A DNA stretch of 64,000 nt from positions 8,345,123 to 8,409,122 of the forward strand of contig NZ_JHEG04000001.1 of the NCBI RefSeq assembly GCF_000760695.4. Direction: 5' to 3'. The notes beneath the pieces are model-generated. The model did no database searches. It had not been told where the DNA came from and saw only the letters and a program-made list of their open reading frames with translations. The position numbers and the translations under genes were made by a program. This DNA comes from Tolypothrix bouteillei VB521301 (GTDB lineage: Bacteria; Cyanobacteriota; Cyanobacteriia; Cyanobacteriales; Nostocaceae). This document shows, piece by piece, positions 18,354 through 25,695 of this stretch (its first letter is position 1; each line of letters begins with the position of its first letter).

Positions 18354-18893
18354 TTATAATGACTCCAAGTATTCACGTACAAATATACTCTCTTCATTTT
18401 TAAGCAAATTTTTGGCTTCTGCAAGTATTTCTTCTGCTATTGGCACTTCACCCAAAGCAAAACTTATCGCCTCTAATGCTGAATATCTGACTTCGGCTTC
18501 TGGATGTTTTAATAAAATCTTAATCATTGAAGCCGCATCTTGCGAATATAACTTACTTTCTAAAAGAGCGGCAAGAAGCCGTGCGATCGCTTGTAGACGA
18601 AACAAATCTAGCCTTGCTATCACTTGATGCAGTATTTTAATGTCTTCTTTTGACAAAGCTGCATGACCTTCAATTAGTGCATCTCGAATTTCTTCAACTC
18701 TGTCTTCAAAGTCACAAGTATCTGTACTGGAAAACAGATACATAAACGTACTGTATTTCCACATTATTGACTCTAATCTATGTAGAGTAGCAGTTCTTGC
18801 TGTCTTTACTATTTTATAGTGTTCAGGACTACTACCACTACTGGATGTAGGATTTAAATACTGACCACTCTTGGGAGCAAGTAATGTACTCAT
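18354..18893 (-). CDS. HEAT-like helical protein, middle gene of the TIGR04255 cassette
   Basis: The 179-residue product has a Ser/Gly-rich N-terminus and then helix pairs: IHxVIARLDLFRLQAIARLLAALLESKL and the HEAT-type unit LLKHPEAEVRYSALEAISFALGEVPI. This suggests a small alpha-solenoid. The gene overlaps the end of the TIGR04255 frame by 4 bp (ATGA type) and is followed within 3 bp by the next gene, a tightly coupled arrangement. A protein-interaction role is inferred; the partner is probably one of the two neighbours. Otherwise unrecognised. Confidence 0.65.
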   Translation of the reverse strand: MSTLLAPKSGQYLNPTSSSGSSPEHYKIVKTARTATLHRLESIMWKYSTFMYLFSSTDTCDFEDRVEEIRDALIEGHAALSKEDIKILHQVIARLDLFRLQAIARLLAALLESKLYSQDAASMIKILLKHPEAEVRYSALEAISFALGEVPIAEEILAEAKNLLKNEESIFVREYLESL

Positions 18894-19662
18894 TGAAAAA
18901 GCTCCTTTGTTTTTTCTGTAATACTCTTAAAAAATATATCTTCTCTAAAACCTTTTAGATTCACTTCAAAGATTTTTCCTATTTCTTCATCATCAGGATC
19001 GAGATTAACTTCTTGAAAAACATCAATATCAAATATTAAAGGATAAGCTTTCTTACTTTCTTGATTTTCAAGCATCTGACCAATTGTTTGATTAATAATT
19101 GCTCTAGATGGCTGATATTGCGTATGACTTAAAACCAATTGCATAAAGTAGCCTTCAATTACTACTGATAAATCACTTGGCATTTCTGGTAATGTTTTTA
19201 TATATTGTTTTAATTCTATTCCTCCTTCTCCCGTTAGGGGTATATTTATTTGATTTACATAGCGTAAACCAAGACGCACTACTTTTAAAGGGGACGTAAT
19301 TTCAACATATTTTTGCCATAGTTGATATGCTTCTCCATAAAAATCTTGCCAGCTTTGATAAGGTTTCAATTTACTAAACGTAAATCCCTGTAACTTAGCT
19401 TGAATTATTTTTTCTTTGTCATTAGAAATAAAAATATATCCTTCCGGTTGATTGGACATTGAAAATAACCGAGGATTTATTTCTTCCGGCTTTTCTAAAT
19501 TTAATTCAAAACCTCCTTGAAGCGCTATTTTCTTTTGAATATTCGGGAAAGATTCTTTTATATCTTCTTGAAAATCAAAAGCTCTTCATAATGAAAATCA
19601 TCACGAAGATTGACTGTTATATCAAAAATAGCTTCAGTTATGGGTGGATTAGGAAATCTCAT
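18890..19662 (-). pseudogene. TIGR04255 family protein, frameshifted near the N-terminus
   Basis: From ATG 19662 the frame reads MRFPNPPITEAIFDITVNLRDDF, the typical TIGR04255 start, then loses frame at about 19578-19580 (one base missing). The same homology continues in the other frame (DFQEDIKESFPNIQKKIALQGGFEL) and on to the intact 189-codon portion: IFISNDKEKIIQAKLQGFTFSKLKPYQSW, LKVVRLGLRYVNQINIPL, DIDVFQEVNL and a C-terminal FFKSITEKTKELF. The family is sporadic, about 240-260 aa, of unknown function. The 18890-19459 portion could still be translated from an internal ATG, but a full-length protein requires frame correction. Confidence 0.8.
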
Positions 19663-19782
19663 GTTTCATTAATTTAGAAACCGTTAAAAACGTATGGCTA
19701 AAATTTTAGTAGCCATAATATAGTCTACATGACTTTAACGTTATTTTCCGTATCATAGCTGTATACTACATCAAACCTTTAT

Positions 19783-19813
19783 AAGTATTTGTGGTTCTAC
19801 CCCACAAACACTT
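19783..19813 (-). terminator. hairpin downstream of a 39-codon frame
   Basis: AAGTGTTTGTGG / CCACAAATACTT pair over 12 bp (one G-U or mismatch) around a 7-nt loop. On the minus strand it follows the tiny frame ending at 19820. There is no clean U-tract, so it may be an RNA structure rather than a terminator. Confidence 0.4.
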
Positions 19814-19819
19814 GTAACT

Positions 19820-19939
19820 TTATCTCCTTTCCTCCCAATCAGGCCAATCAGCAGATATAAAGCACTTAAACAGCTTGCCGTAGTTGGGTACGAGCAAATG
19901 TACTAGTTTGCGAACAGTTTTATCGATCCAGGAAACCAT
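19820..19939 (-). CDS. possible 39-aa protein
   Basis: A short frame starts ATG 19939 (MVSWIDKTVRKLVHLLVPNY) and ends IxADWPDWEERR. It has an amphipathic basic helix followed by an acidic Trp-containing tail. No Shine-Dalgarno is visible. The composition looks protein-like and a hairpin follows at once, but there is no family recognition. It lies between the TIGR04255 cassette and the CAST remnant. Confidence 0.3.
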   Translation of the reverse strand: MVSWIDKTVRKLVHLLVPNYGKLFKCFISADWPDWEERR

Positions 19940-20140
19940 ATTAATTATTAGTAAAACATATATGACCAAAACTGGAGAAAATACACGTTTACGTTATTAA
20001 TCTGGTGCGTCTACATTGAAAAACATTATGCTACTCCAAATCTGTAGATATGCTTCAATACTCAGTCAAACTGCTACTACACTATTTAAAGTATAGATGA
20101 ATACCTATACTTAGCTGATTCATCCCGTATTTATGCAACG

Positions 20141-20178
20141 CCAATTTGTCAAGTGGTCAAATAATTTGGCAATCGACA
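20141..20178 (-). mobile_element. second CAST-type transposon terminus
   Basis: Two ~19-bp units end in AATAATTTGGCAATCGACA, identical to the last unit of the terminus at 20773-20791 and in the same orientation. The unit before it (CCAATTTGTCAAGTGGTCA) resembles the penultimate unit at 20753. It is directly joined to a CRISPR repeat 3' end at 20179, so this is a deletion or recombination junction, or the end of an older element lying to the left. Confidence 0.6.
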
Positions 20179-20547
20179 GGTGGGTTGAAAGAAATATCAC
20201 TGCAATTTACAGGGGTACGTTCTGCGGTTTCAACACCCCTCCCAGCTAGAGGCGGGTTGAAAGATTCTCTCTTGCTGACATAAATGTAGTAATAACCTTG
20301 TTTCAACATCCCTCCCAGTTAGAGCTACGGTGTACACACAAGTCGAGTTGAGAATTAAATGGACGGAAAAGAACGGAAAATGATTTTTTGAAATCCTTGA
20401 TTTTCGTTCAATTTCTGCCAATAAGCTAACACTATTGAGAATCAAGAGGCTCAACTCAAAACCTTACCTACTAAGGTTTTTATCTGACCAGGCAAGGATT
20501 TTAGGACTTGTGTGTACACCGTAGCCCAGTTAGAGGCGGGTTGAAAA
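20179..20547 (+). CRISPR. short decayed CRISPR array, type V-K-like repeat
   Basis: One full 37-bp repeat (20227-20263) starts GTTTCAAC and ends GGCGGGTTGAAAG. A partial repeat 3' end (GGTGGGTTGAAAG) is at 20179-20191. A second full-length repeat (20300-20324 plus 20536-20547) is split by a 200-bp insertion. Spacers are 20192-20226 (35 bp) and 20264-20299 (36 bp). The repeat type (GTTTCAAC...GGGTTGAAAG) is that of cyanobacterial Cas12k/CAST arrays. No cas gene is in the window. Confidence 0.85.
20325..20524. mobile_element. 200-bp MITE inserted inside a CRISPR repeat
   Basis: Perfect 20-bp terminal inverted repeats, CTACGGTGTACACACAAGTC and its complement, bound a 200-bp non-coding segment. 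The element is flanked by an 11-bp direct duplication (CCCAGTTAGAG at 20314-20324 and 20525-20535), and removing it restores an intact 37-bp CRISPR repeat. The duplication size suggests mobilisation by an IS4-like transposase; the parent is not in the window. Confidence 0.88.
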
Positions 20548-20579
20548 CTACACACCAACCAGAAGAAGTTGTTGATAAG

Positions 20580-20633
20580 CAAAATAATTTATATTTAAAA
20601 AAAGGTGGGTTGAAAGGCGCACTTCGTTCGGGA
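20580..20633 (+). ncRNA. delocalised homing crRNA of a V-K CAST
   Basis: A degenerate repeat keeps only its 3' end, GGTGGGTTGAAAG (20604-20616). It is followed by a 17-nt spacer, GCGCACTTCGTTCGGGA (20617-20633), that is identical to part of the adjacent tRNA-Pro gene; the match stops at base 18. In the tRNA gene the protospacer is preceded by GGTA, an NGTN PAM as used by Cas12k systems. Short-spacer crRNAs outside the main array that target a tRNA are the described homing route of type V-K CASTs. Expression is inferred. Confidence 0.8.
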
Positions 20634-20712
20634 AATCCCGAACGAAAGCACTGGCAATAAATAAGGACTATGATTTTAATAGTTCCTAATGCCGATTGAT
20701 TCTCATCATTAA

Positions 20713-20791
20713 CTGATTTGTCAACACGGACATTAATTTGGCAAGACGGACACCAATTTGTCAACGCGGACAAATAATTTGGCAATCGACA
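20713..20791 (-). mobile_element. CAST right end with four TnsB-type repeats
   Basis: Read from the tRNA side, the terminus starts TGTCGATTGCCAAATTA. Four tandem ~20-bp units follow, each with TTG(A/C)CAAAT and TGTCCG, at 20773-20791, 20753-20772, 20733-20752 and 20713-20732. This is the arrangement of TnsB binding sites at ends of Tn7-like CASTs. The terminus lies exactly 60 bp downstream of the GGTA PAM in the tRNA gene, inside the 60-66 bp window known for V-K insertion. The outer five bases CCTAA (20792-20796) would be the target duplication. No left end was found in the window. Confidence 0.8.
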
Positions 20792-20799
20792 CCTAAAAA

Positions 20800-20873
<74 letters not shown>

Positions 20874-21135
20874 GCAATAAAATGCCACTTTAAGTATATC
20901 ACAGCAACTGAAGAAATGACAAAACCAGATTGAAAAATTACGTGCATGGGGTTAGGGGTCTGGAGGGAGGGTTCATAGCATGACGACCCGCTATGATGAG
21001 CGATAAGCTGGGTACAGTTTGCGCTAAGAGCGATAAGCTCGGTACAGCTTGCGCCGAAGCGATAAGCGAAGCTTAACGGAGGACAGCCGTATCGCAACTC
21101 ATAAACCTTGCTACCATAAGTTGTGTATATCTAGA

Positions 21136-22029
21136 GTGGTAGAAACGACTGTGACTGTAAAGCCAGACTGGTTGCGGGTAAAAGCGCCTCAATGGGAGCG
21201 CGTTGGTAACGTTAAAGAAATTTTGCGGGATTTAGCCCTCAATACGGTTTGTGAGGAAGCGTCCTGTCCGAACATTGGGGAGTGCTTTAATGCTGGTACA
21301 GCCACATTTTTAATTATGGGACCAGCTTGCACCCGTGCCTGTCCCTATTGCGATATTGACTTTGAGAAAAAACCCAAACCTCTAGACCCTACAGAATCAG
21401 CTCGACTGGCGGAAGCAGTACGGCGGATGAAACTCAATCATGTGGTCATCACCTCTGTTAACAGAGACGATCTCCCTGATGGTGGCGCTTCGCAGTTTGT
21501 CCGTTGTATTGAAGCCATCCGCACTGTTTCTCCCCACACGACCATTGAAGTCTTAATCCCAGACTTGTGCGGACATTGGGAAGCACTAGAGTTAATTCTT
21601 CAAGCACAACCGGAAGTTCTCAATCACAACACAGAAACAGTTCCTCGTTTGTATCGTCGCGTGCGTCCCCAAGGAAACTACGAACGGACAGTAGAATTGC
21701 TACAACGTTCTCGCACTTATGCACCTTGGGTTTACACCAAATCCGGGATTATGGTGGGTTTGGGTGAAACAGATGAAGAGATTCGCCAAGTGATGCAGGA
21801 TTTACGGGCTGTGGATTGCGATATTTTAACAATTGGGCAATATCTCCAACCTTCTCAAAAACACCTACAAGTGTCTCAATTTATCACCCCAGAGCAATTT
21901 GATTCTTGGAAAACTTTTGGTGAAGAACTGGGATTTTTACAAGTAGTTTCTTCACCATTGACAAGAAGTTCTTACCATGCTGAACAGGTAAGAGAACTTA
22001 TGGCGCAGTATCCAAGGGAAAGGAAGTAG
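21136..22029 (+). CDS. lipA: lipoyl synthase
   Basis: A radical-SAM enzyme that inserts two sulfurs into octanoyl groups on lipoyl-dependent proteins (pyruvate dehydrogenase E2, glycine cleavage H). The auxiliary cluster motif C-x4-C-x5-C is in [12 protein letters not shown] and the radical-SAM cluster in CTRACPYC. Further landmarks are [32 protein letters not shown] and the C-terminal RSSYHAEQ. The open frame extends back to 21049, but homology starts at [15 protein letters not shown] at 21136 or 21151 is therefore the start; I chose 21136 because no upstream ATG fits. Length is 297 residues, normal for the family. Confidence 0.95.
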   Translation: MVETTVTVKPDWLRVKAPQWERVGNVKEILRDLALNTVCEEASCPNIGECFNAGTATFLIMGPACTRACPYCDIDFEKKPKPLDPTESARLAEAVRRMKLNHVVITSVNRDDLPDGGASQFVRCIEAIRTVSPHTTIEVLIPDLCGHWEALELILQAQPEVLNHNTETVPRLYRRVRPQGNYERTVELLQRSRTYAPWVYTKSGIMVGLGETDEEIRQVMQDLRAVDCDILTIGQYLQPSQKHLQVSQFITPEQFDSWKTFGEELGFLQVVSSPLTRSSYHAEQVRELMAQYPRERK

Positions 22030-22208
22030 GGAGTAGGGAGTAGGGGGTAGAGTATATGGTGGGCAATGCCCACCTAACCAGCAATCAACCCTTTGGATTC
22101 GCCAGTCCCCAGGGCGTGGGAAACCCTCCTCCAGCACTGGTCTCACCATTAGCAATTAGCCATTAGCAATTAGCCATTAGCAATTAGCCATTAGCAATTA
22201 GCCATTAA
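22027..22208. repeat. tandem heptamer repeats before gpsA
   Basis: GGGAGTA-type 7-mers (22027-22052) and alternating TTAGCAA/TTAGCCA 7-mers (22147-22208) fill much of the gap between lipA and gpsA. Confidence 0.88.
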
Positions 22209-22211
22209 CAA

Positions 22212-23126
22212 ATGACAAAGTCTGTTGCCATTTTGGGTGCGGGTGCTTGGGGGACAGTCCTTGCTACTCTGGCCAAAGCAAACGTTCATGAGGTACGCCT
22301 GTGGTCGCGACAGGGTGGTGAGACCTTAGCACGGACCGTCCAAGATGCCGATATTATTGTTTCTGCTGTTTCTATGAAGGGTGTGAGAGATGTGACCTCT
22401 TCACTCCAGTCTTCTCTTGTTTCACCAAACACTATTTTTGTCACGGCGACGAAGGGCTTAGACCCAAAAACTACCTGCACACCTTCGCAAATTTGGCAAG
22501 AAACTTTCCCTCACAATCCTGTTGTTGTTCTCTCTGGTCCCAACTTATCTAAAGAAATCGAACAAGCATTGCCAGCTGCAACGGTTGTCGCCAGTCAAAA
22601 TATGGAGGCGGCTGAATCCGTGCAATCTATTTTCTCTTCTAACCGTTTCCGGGTTTATACCAATTCCGATCCTTTGGGTGTGGAATTGGGGGGAACTCTG
22701 AAAAATGTGATGGCGATCGCAGCCGGAGTTTGTGATGGTTTGCAATTAGGAACCAATGCCAAAGCTGCTTTAGTCACCCGAGGACTCACAGAAATGGTTC
22801 GTATTGGTACCCACTGGGGTGCAAAAATGGAAACTTTTTATGGTTTGTCGGGTTTGGGCGATCTGCTAGCAACTTGTAACAGTCATTTAAGTAGAAATTA
22901 TCAAGTAGGGTATCAATTAGCTGGCAATAAAACACTTCCAGAAATTCTTGCCCATTTAGAAGGAACCGCAGAAGGAATTAACACGACTAACGTTTTGGTG
23001 GAACGAGCTAAGCAGCAAAATATCCCTATCCCAATTACCGAACAAGTTTATCGTTTGCTTGCTCAAGAACTCACACCCCGACAAGCATTGGAAGAGTTAA
23101 TGTTGCGGAATGCAAAACCGGAATAG
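22212..23126 (+). CDS. gpsA: glycerol-3-phosphate dehydrogenase [NAD(P)+]
   Basis: The 304-residue enzyme reduces dihydroxyacetone phosphate to sn-glycerol-3-phosphate for membrane lipid synthesis. It shows the N-terminal nucleotide motif ILGAGAWGT (residues 7-15), IFVTATKGLD, VLSGPNLSKEI, the catalytic-Lys region GGTLKNVMAIAAGVCDGLQLG, the substrate loop YGLSGLGDLLATC, and NTTNVLVERAKQQNIPIPITEQVYRLL at the end. ATG 22212 directly follows the heptamer repeats and has no clear Shine-Dalgarno, which is common in cyanobacteria. Length is slightly short (family 310-340) but no core element is missing. Confidence 0.95.
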   Translation: MTKSVAILGAGAWGTVLATLAKANVHEVRLWSRQGGETLARTVQDADIIVSAVSMKGVRDVTSSLQSSLVSPNTIFVTATKGLDPKTTCTPSQIWQETFPHNPVVVLSGPNLSKEIEQALPAATVVASQNMEAAESVQSIFSSNRFRVYTNSDPLGVELGGTLKNVMAIAAGVCDGLQLGTNAKAALVTRGLTEMVRIGTHWGAKMETFYGLSGLGDLLATCNSHLSRNYQVGYQLAGNKTLPEILAHLEGTAEGINTTNVLVERAKQQNIPIPITEQVYRLLAQELTPRQALEELMLRNAKPE

Positions 23127-23545
23127 TTTAACTTCTAAACCACATAACTAATTTTTTGTGAAGAGGAAATTAGCAAATCTTCAGGAAACTACTTAAGCAC
23201 TCATGTAGATATGACTATGAAAACAACCCTTAGGACTTTATACCGATATATGGCTATACTTAGCACCCAAAGTAAAAAAACCAAAATATTAAGGTTGAAA
23301 TCCTAAACAAGGAACTTGCTTTCTCTAGTCCTGTTCTGAATTTTCATAGCTATTGATCGAAGGGAGAAGCTCAGTAACCGAGCCTTCGGAGGCACTGTGT
23401 CAAAAAAAACCAGTACAGGTTTTTTGAAAAAAAACCTAAAGGTCACCCTCAACCGTGTTATTTCTTCAAAAATCACGGGAACAATAGCAACAGTTAATTA
23501 GCTGACCTAAATCTGTTGTTACCTGGAGCCATTGAGACGAACTTT
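23127..23545. other. long leader region upstream of sigC
   Basis: About 420 bp without a gene. It contains a perfect A/T-rich stem, AGGTTTTTT/AAAAAACCT, at about 23417-23437. The length suggests a long 5' untranslated region for sigC, but no known riboswitch is recognisable. Confidence 0.5.
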
Positions 23546-24796
23546 ATGCCAGCAACATTTTCTTACGCAGATGCCACCTACGAGTCAAAACAGTCCAGCC
23601 CAGAGTTTGACGCCGATCTCACGGTTGACGAGAGTGAATTGCCGATAGAGGAACTCGAAGAATTGGAATTGGCTGTTTCTGACTCTGCAAGTCTTGGTAC
23701 TAACCCGAACCGCCGCAGTACAGACTTAGTCCGTTTGTATCTTCAAGAAATTGGTCGGGTTCGCTTGTTAGGGCGCGATGAAGAAGTTTCGGAAGCTCAA
23801 AAAGTCCAGCGCTACTTGCGGATGCGAATACTCCTTGGCAAAGTTGCGAAGGAAGGAGACGCGATTATTACTCCTTATCTTCGGATTATTGAAGTTCAAG
23901 AGCGATTGGTATCAGCACTGGGACATCGTCCTTCTTTGGAACGGTGGGCGCGTGAGGCTGGTGTAGATGTGTTTGAACTCAAGCAAACGCTAGGGCTAGG
24001 AAAACGCCGTTGGGCTGAAGTTGCCAAAATCACAGTCGAAGAACTCGAGCAAATTCAGTTACAGGGTCTCCAAGCCAAAGAACACATGATCAAGGCAAAC
24101 CTTCGCTTGGTCGTATCCGTTGCTAAAAAATATCAAAATCGCGGTTTGGAATTACTTGATTTAGTCCAAGAAGGAACTCTTGGCTTGGAAAGGGCAGTTG
24201 AGAAGTTTGACCCAACTAAGGGTTACCGCTTCAGCACCTATGCTTACTGGTGGATTCGTCAGGGTATTACTCGGGCGATCGCAACTTCTAGCCGCACTAT
24301 CCGCTTACCGGTCCACATTACAGAAAAACTGAACAAAATCAAAAAAGCTCAGCGCAAAATTGCTCAAGAGAAAGGTCGTACCCCAACCTTAGAAGATTTG
24401 GCGCAAGAGCTAGAAATGACACCTACCCAAGTTAGAGAAGTTTTACTGCGAGTTCCTCGTTCCGTCTCTTTAGAAACCAAAGTTGGTAAGGACAAAGACA
24501 CAGAGTTGGGAGAATTACTCGAAACTGACGGCGTTACTCCAGAACAGATGTTAATGCGAGAATCTTTACAAAAAGATTTGCAACATCTTCTAGCCGATCT
24601 CACCAGTCGCGAACGTGATGTAATTTTGATGCGCTTTGGTTTGTCAGACGGTCATCCCTACTCACTAGCAGAAATTGGACGTGCGCTCGATCTATCACGC
24701 GAACGAGTTCGCCAAATTGAATCCAAAGCCTTGCAGAAACTGCGTCAACCCAAGAGACGTAACATGATCCGCGACTACCTCGAATCCTTAACTTAG
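23546..24796 (+). CDS. sigC: group 2 RNA polymerase sigma factor SigC
   Basis: From ATG 23546 (MPATFSYADATYESKQ) the protein has 416 residues. It carries sigma-70 region 1.2 (STDLVRLYLQEIGRVRLLGRDEE), region 2 with the RNAP-binding and -10 recognition helix (ANLRLVVSVAKKYQNRGLELLDLVQEG; TYAYWWIRQGITRAIATSSRTIRL), region 3, and region 4.2 with the -35 helix (YSLAEIGRALDLSRERVRQIESKALQKLR). The acidic N-terminal leader and its placement directly before furA match SigC of Anabaena PCC 7120 as I recall it. Group 2 sigma factors are non-essential relatives of RpoD used in stress and nutrient responses. The open frame extends upstream to TTG 23516, but that start is less likely. Confidence 0.92.
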   Translation: MPATFSYADATYESKQSSPEFDADLTVDESELPIEELEELELAVSDSASLGTNPNRRSTDLVRLYLQEIGRVRLLGRDEEVSEAQKVQRYLRMRILLGKVAKEGDAIITPYLRIIEVQERLVSALGHRPSLERWAREAGVDVFELKQTLGLGKRRWAEVAKITVEELEQIQLQGLQAKEHMIKANLRLVVSVAKKYQNRGLELLDLVQEGTLGLERAVEKFDPTKGYRFSTYAYWWIRQGITRAIATSSRTIRLPVHITEKLNKIKKAQRKIAQEKGRTPTLEDLAQELEMTPTQVREVLLRVPRSVSLETKVGKDKDTELGELLETDGVTPEQMLMRESLQKDLQHLLADLTSRERDVILMRFGLSDGHPYSLAEIGRALDLSRERVRQIESKALQKLRQPKRRNMIRDYLESLT

Positions 24797-25125
24797 TGGT
24801 TGGTCATTAGTCCTGAGTCATTCGTAATATCAATGGTTACAATAGTAATACATAAAGGCAGAAGCTTCTTCTGCCCTCTAACGGGCACTTCTGCCTCCTT
24901 AAATGAACGAAGGACAAATGACTGTTTCTACATTTCTTAATAGGTTGTAGCACATCATTCTCATTTAAGCCAATTTAAACTTTTTATAACTCTTCTAGAT
25001 GTCTTTCTAACGGGGATCGGCAATTAGTTAAATGCTCATTGGAGTTAAATTACCTATATGAGACCATTTAATAAATGTTCTCAATAAGCAAGTTTTATTG
25101 CAAATTACTCCGAACATTTGCTATA
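24797..25125. other. intergenic region between sigC and furA
   Basis: A perfect hairpin GGCAGAAG-CTT-CTTCTGCC lies at 24857-24875, with a further ACTTCTGCCTCC copy after it. There is no U-tract. The furA promoter should lie in the AT-rich right half. TTCTCAATAA (about 25078) and TTCTCAATTAA (25126) are repeated 48 bp apart. Confidence 0.55.
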
Positions 25126-25152
25126 TTCTCAATTAATGGGTTTTATTGAGAA
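25126..25152 (+). promoter_or_regulatory. possible Fur box before furA
   Basis: An inverted repeat TTCTCAAT...ATTGAGAA (8 bp arms, 11-bp spacer) ends 8 bp before the furA ATG at 25161. FurA of Anabaena is autoregulated through AT-rich boxes in this region. The arms could also be part of the ribosome site (GAGAA), so the assignment is tentative. Confidence 0.4.
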
Positions 25153-25160
25153 AAATAGTT

Positions 25161-25616
25161 ATGACTGTCTACTCAGCGACCTCACTCAAGGCAGAATTAA
25201 ATGAACGCGGTTGGCGTTTGACACCCCAACGTGAAACAATTCTACACATTTTTCAAGACCTTCCGCAAGGAGAACATCTCAGTGCTGAAGATCTCTATGA
25301 AAGATTGGAAATCAAAGGAGAAGGGATTAGTCTATCGACCATTTATCGCACTCTCAAGTTAATGGCGCGTATGGGTATCCTGCGAGAGTTAGAACTTGGA
25401 GAAGGACACAAACATTACGAACTGAACCAGCCGTATCCCCACCACCACCATCACCTTATTTGTGTGAGGTGTAACACGACTATAGAGTTCAAGAACGATG
25501 CAATTTTAAAAGTGGGAGCAAAAACTGCCCAAAAAGAAGGCTTTCACTTGCTCGACTGTCAATTGACAATTCATGCGATCTGTCCCAAGTGCCAAAGGTC
25601 ATTAATGCCCCTTTAG
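25161..25616 (+). CDS. furA: ferric uptake regulator FurA
   Basis: The 151-residue protein from ATG 25161 (MTVYSATSLKAELNERGWRL) represses iron-acquisition and other genes when loaded with Fe(II). An N-terminal winged helix runs over about residues 10-85 (LTPQRETILHIFQ; ISLSTIYRTLKLMARMGILRELELGEGHKHYEL). The metal region PHHHHHLICVRC and the second CPKC motif complete two CxxC pairs. Sequence and position after sigC match FurA (All1691) of Anabaena PCC 7120. The convergent peptidoglycan-binding gene ends 80 bp downstream, as in Anabaena, where its read-through transcript forms the antisense RNA alpha-furA. Confidence 0.95.
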   Translation: MTVYSATSLKAELNERGWRLTPQRETILHIFQDLPQGEHLSAEDLYERLEIKGEGISLSTIYRTLKLMARMGILRELELGEGHKHYELNQPYPHHHHHLICVRCNTTIEFKNDAILKVGAKTAQKEGFHLLDCQLTIHAICPKCQRSLMPL

Positions 25617-25695
25617 CACTCAGGAGATCGAATACGTTCCGGAATTCTAAATGACAGGCACAAGCATGAAGATCGGCAAACACCCGTAGCGGATG

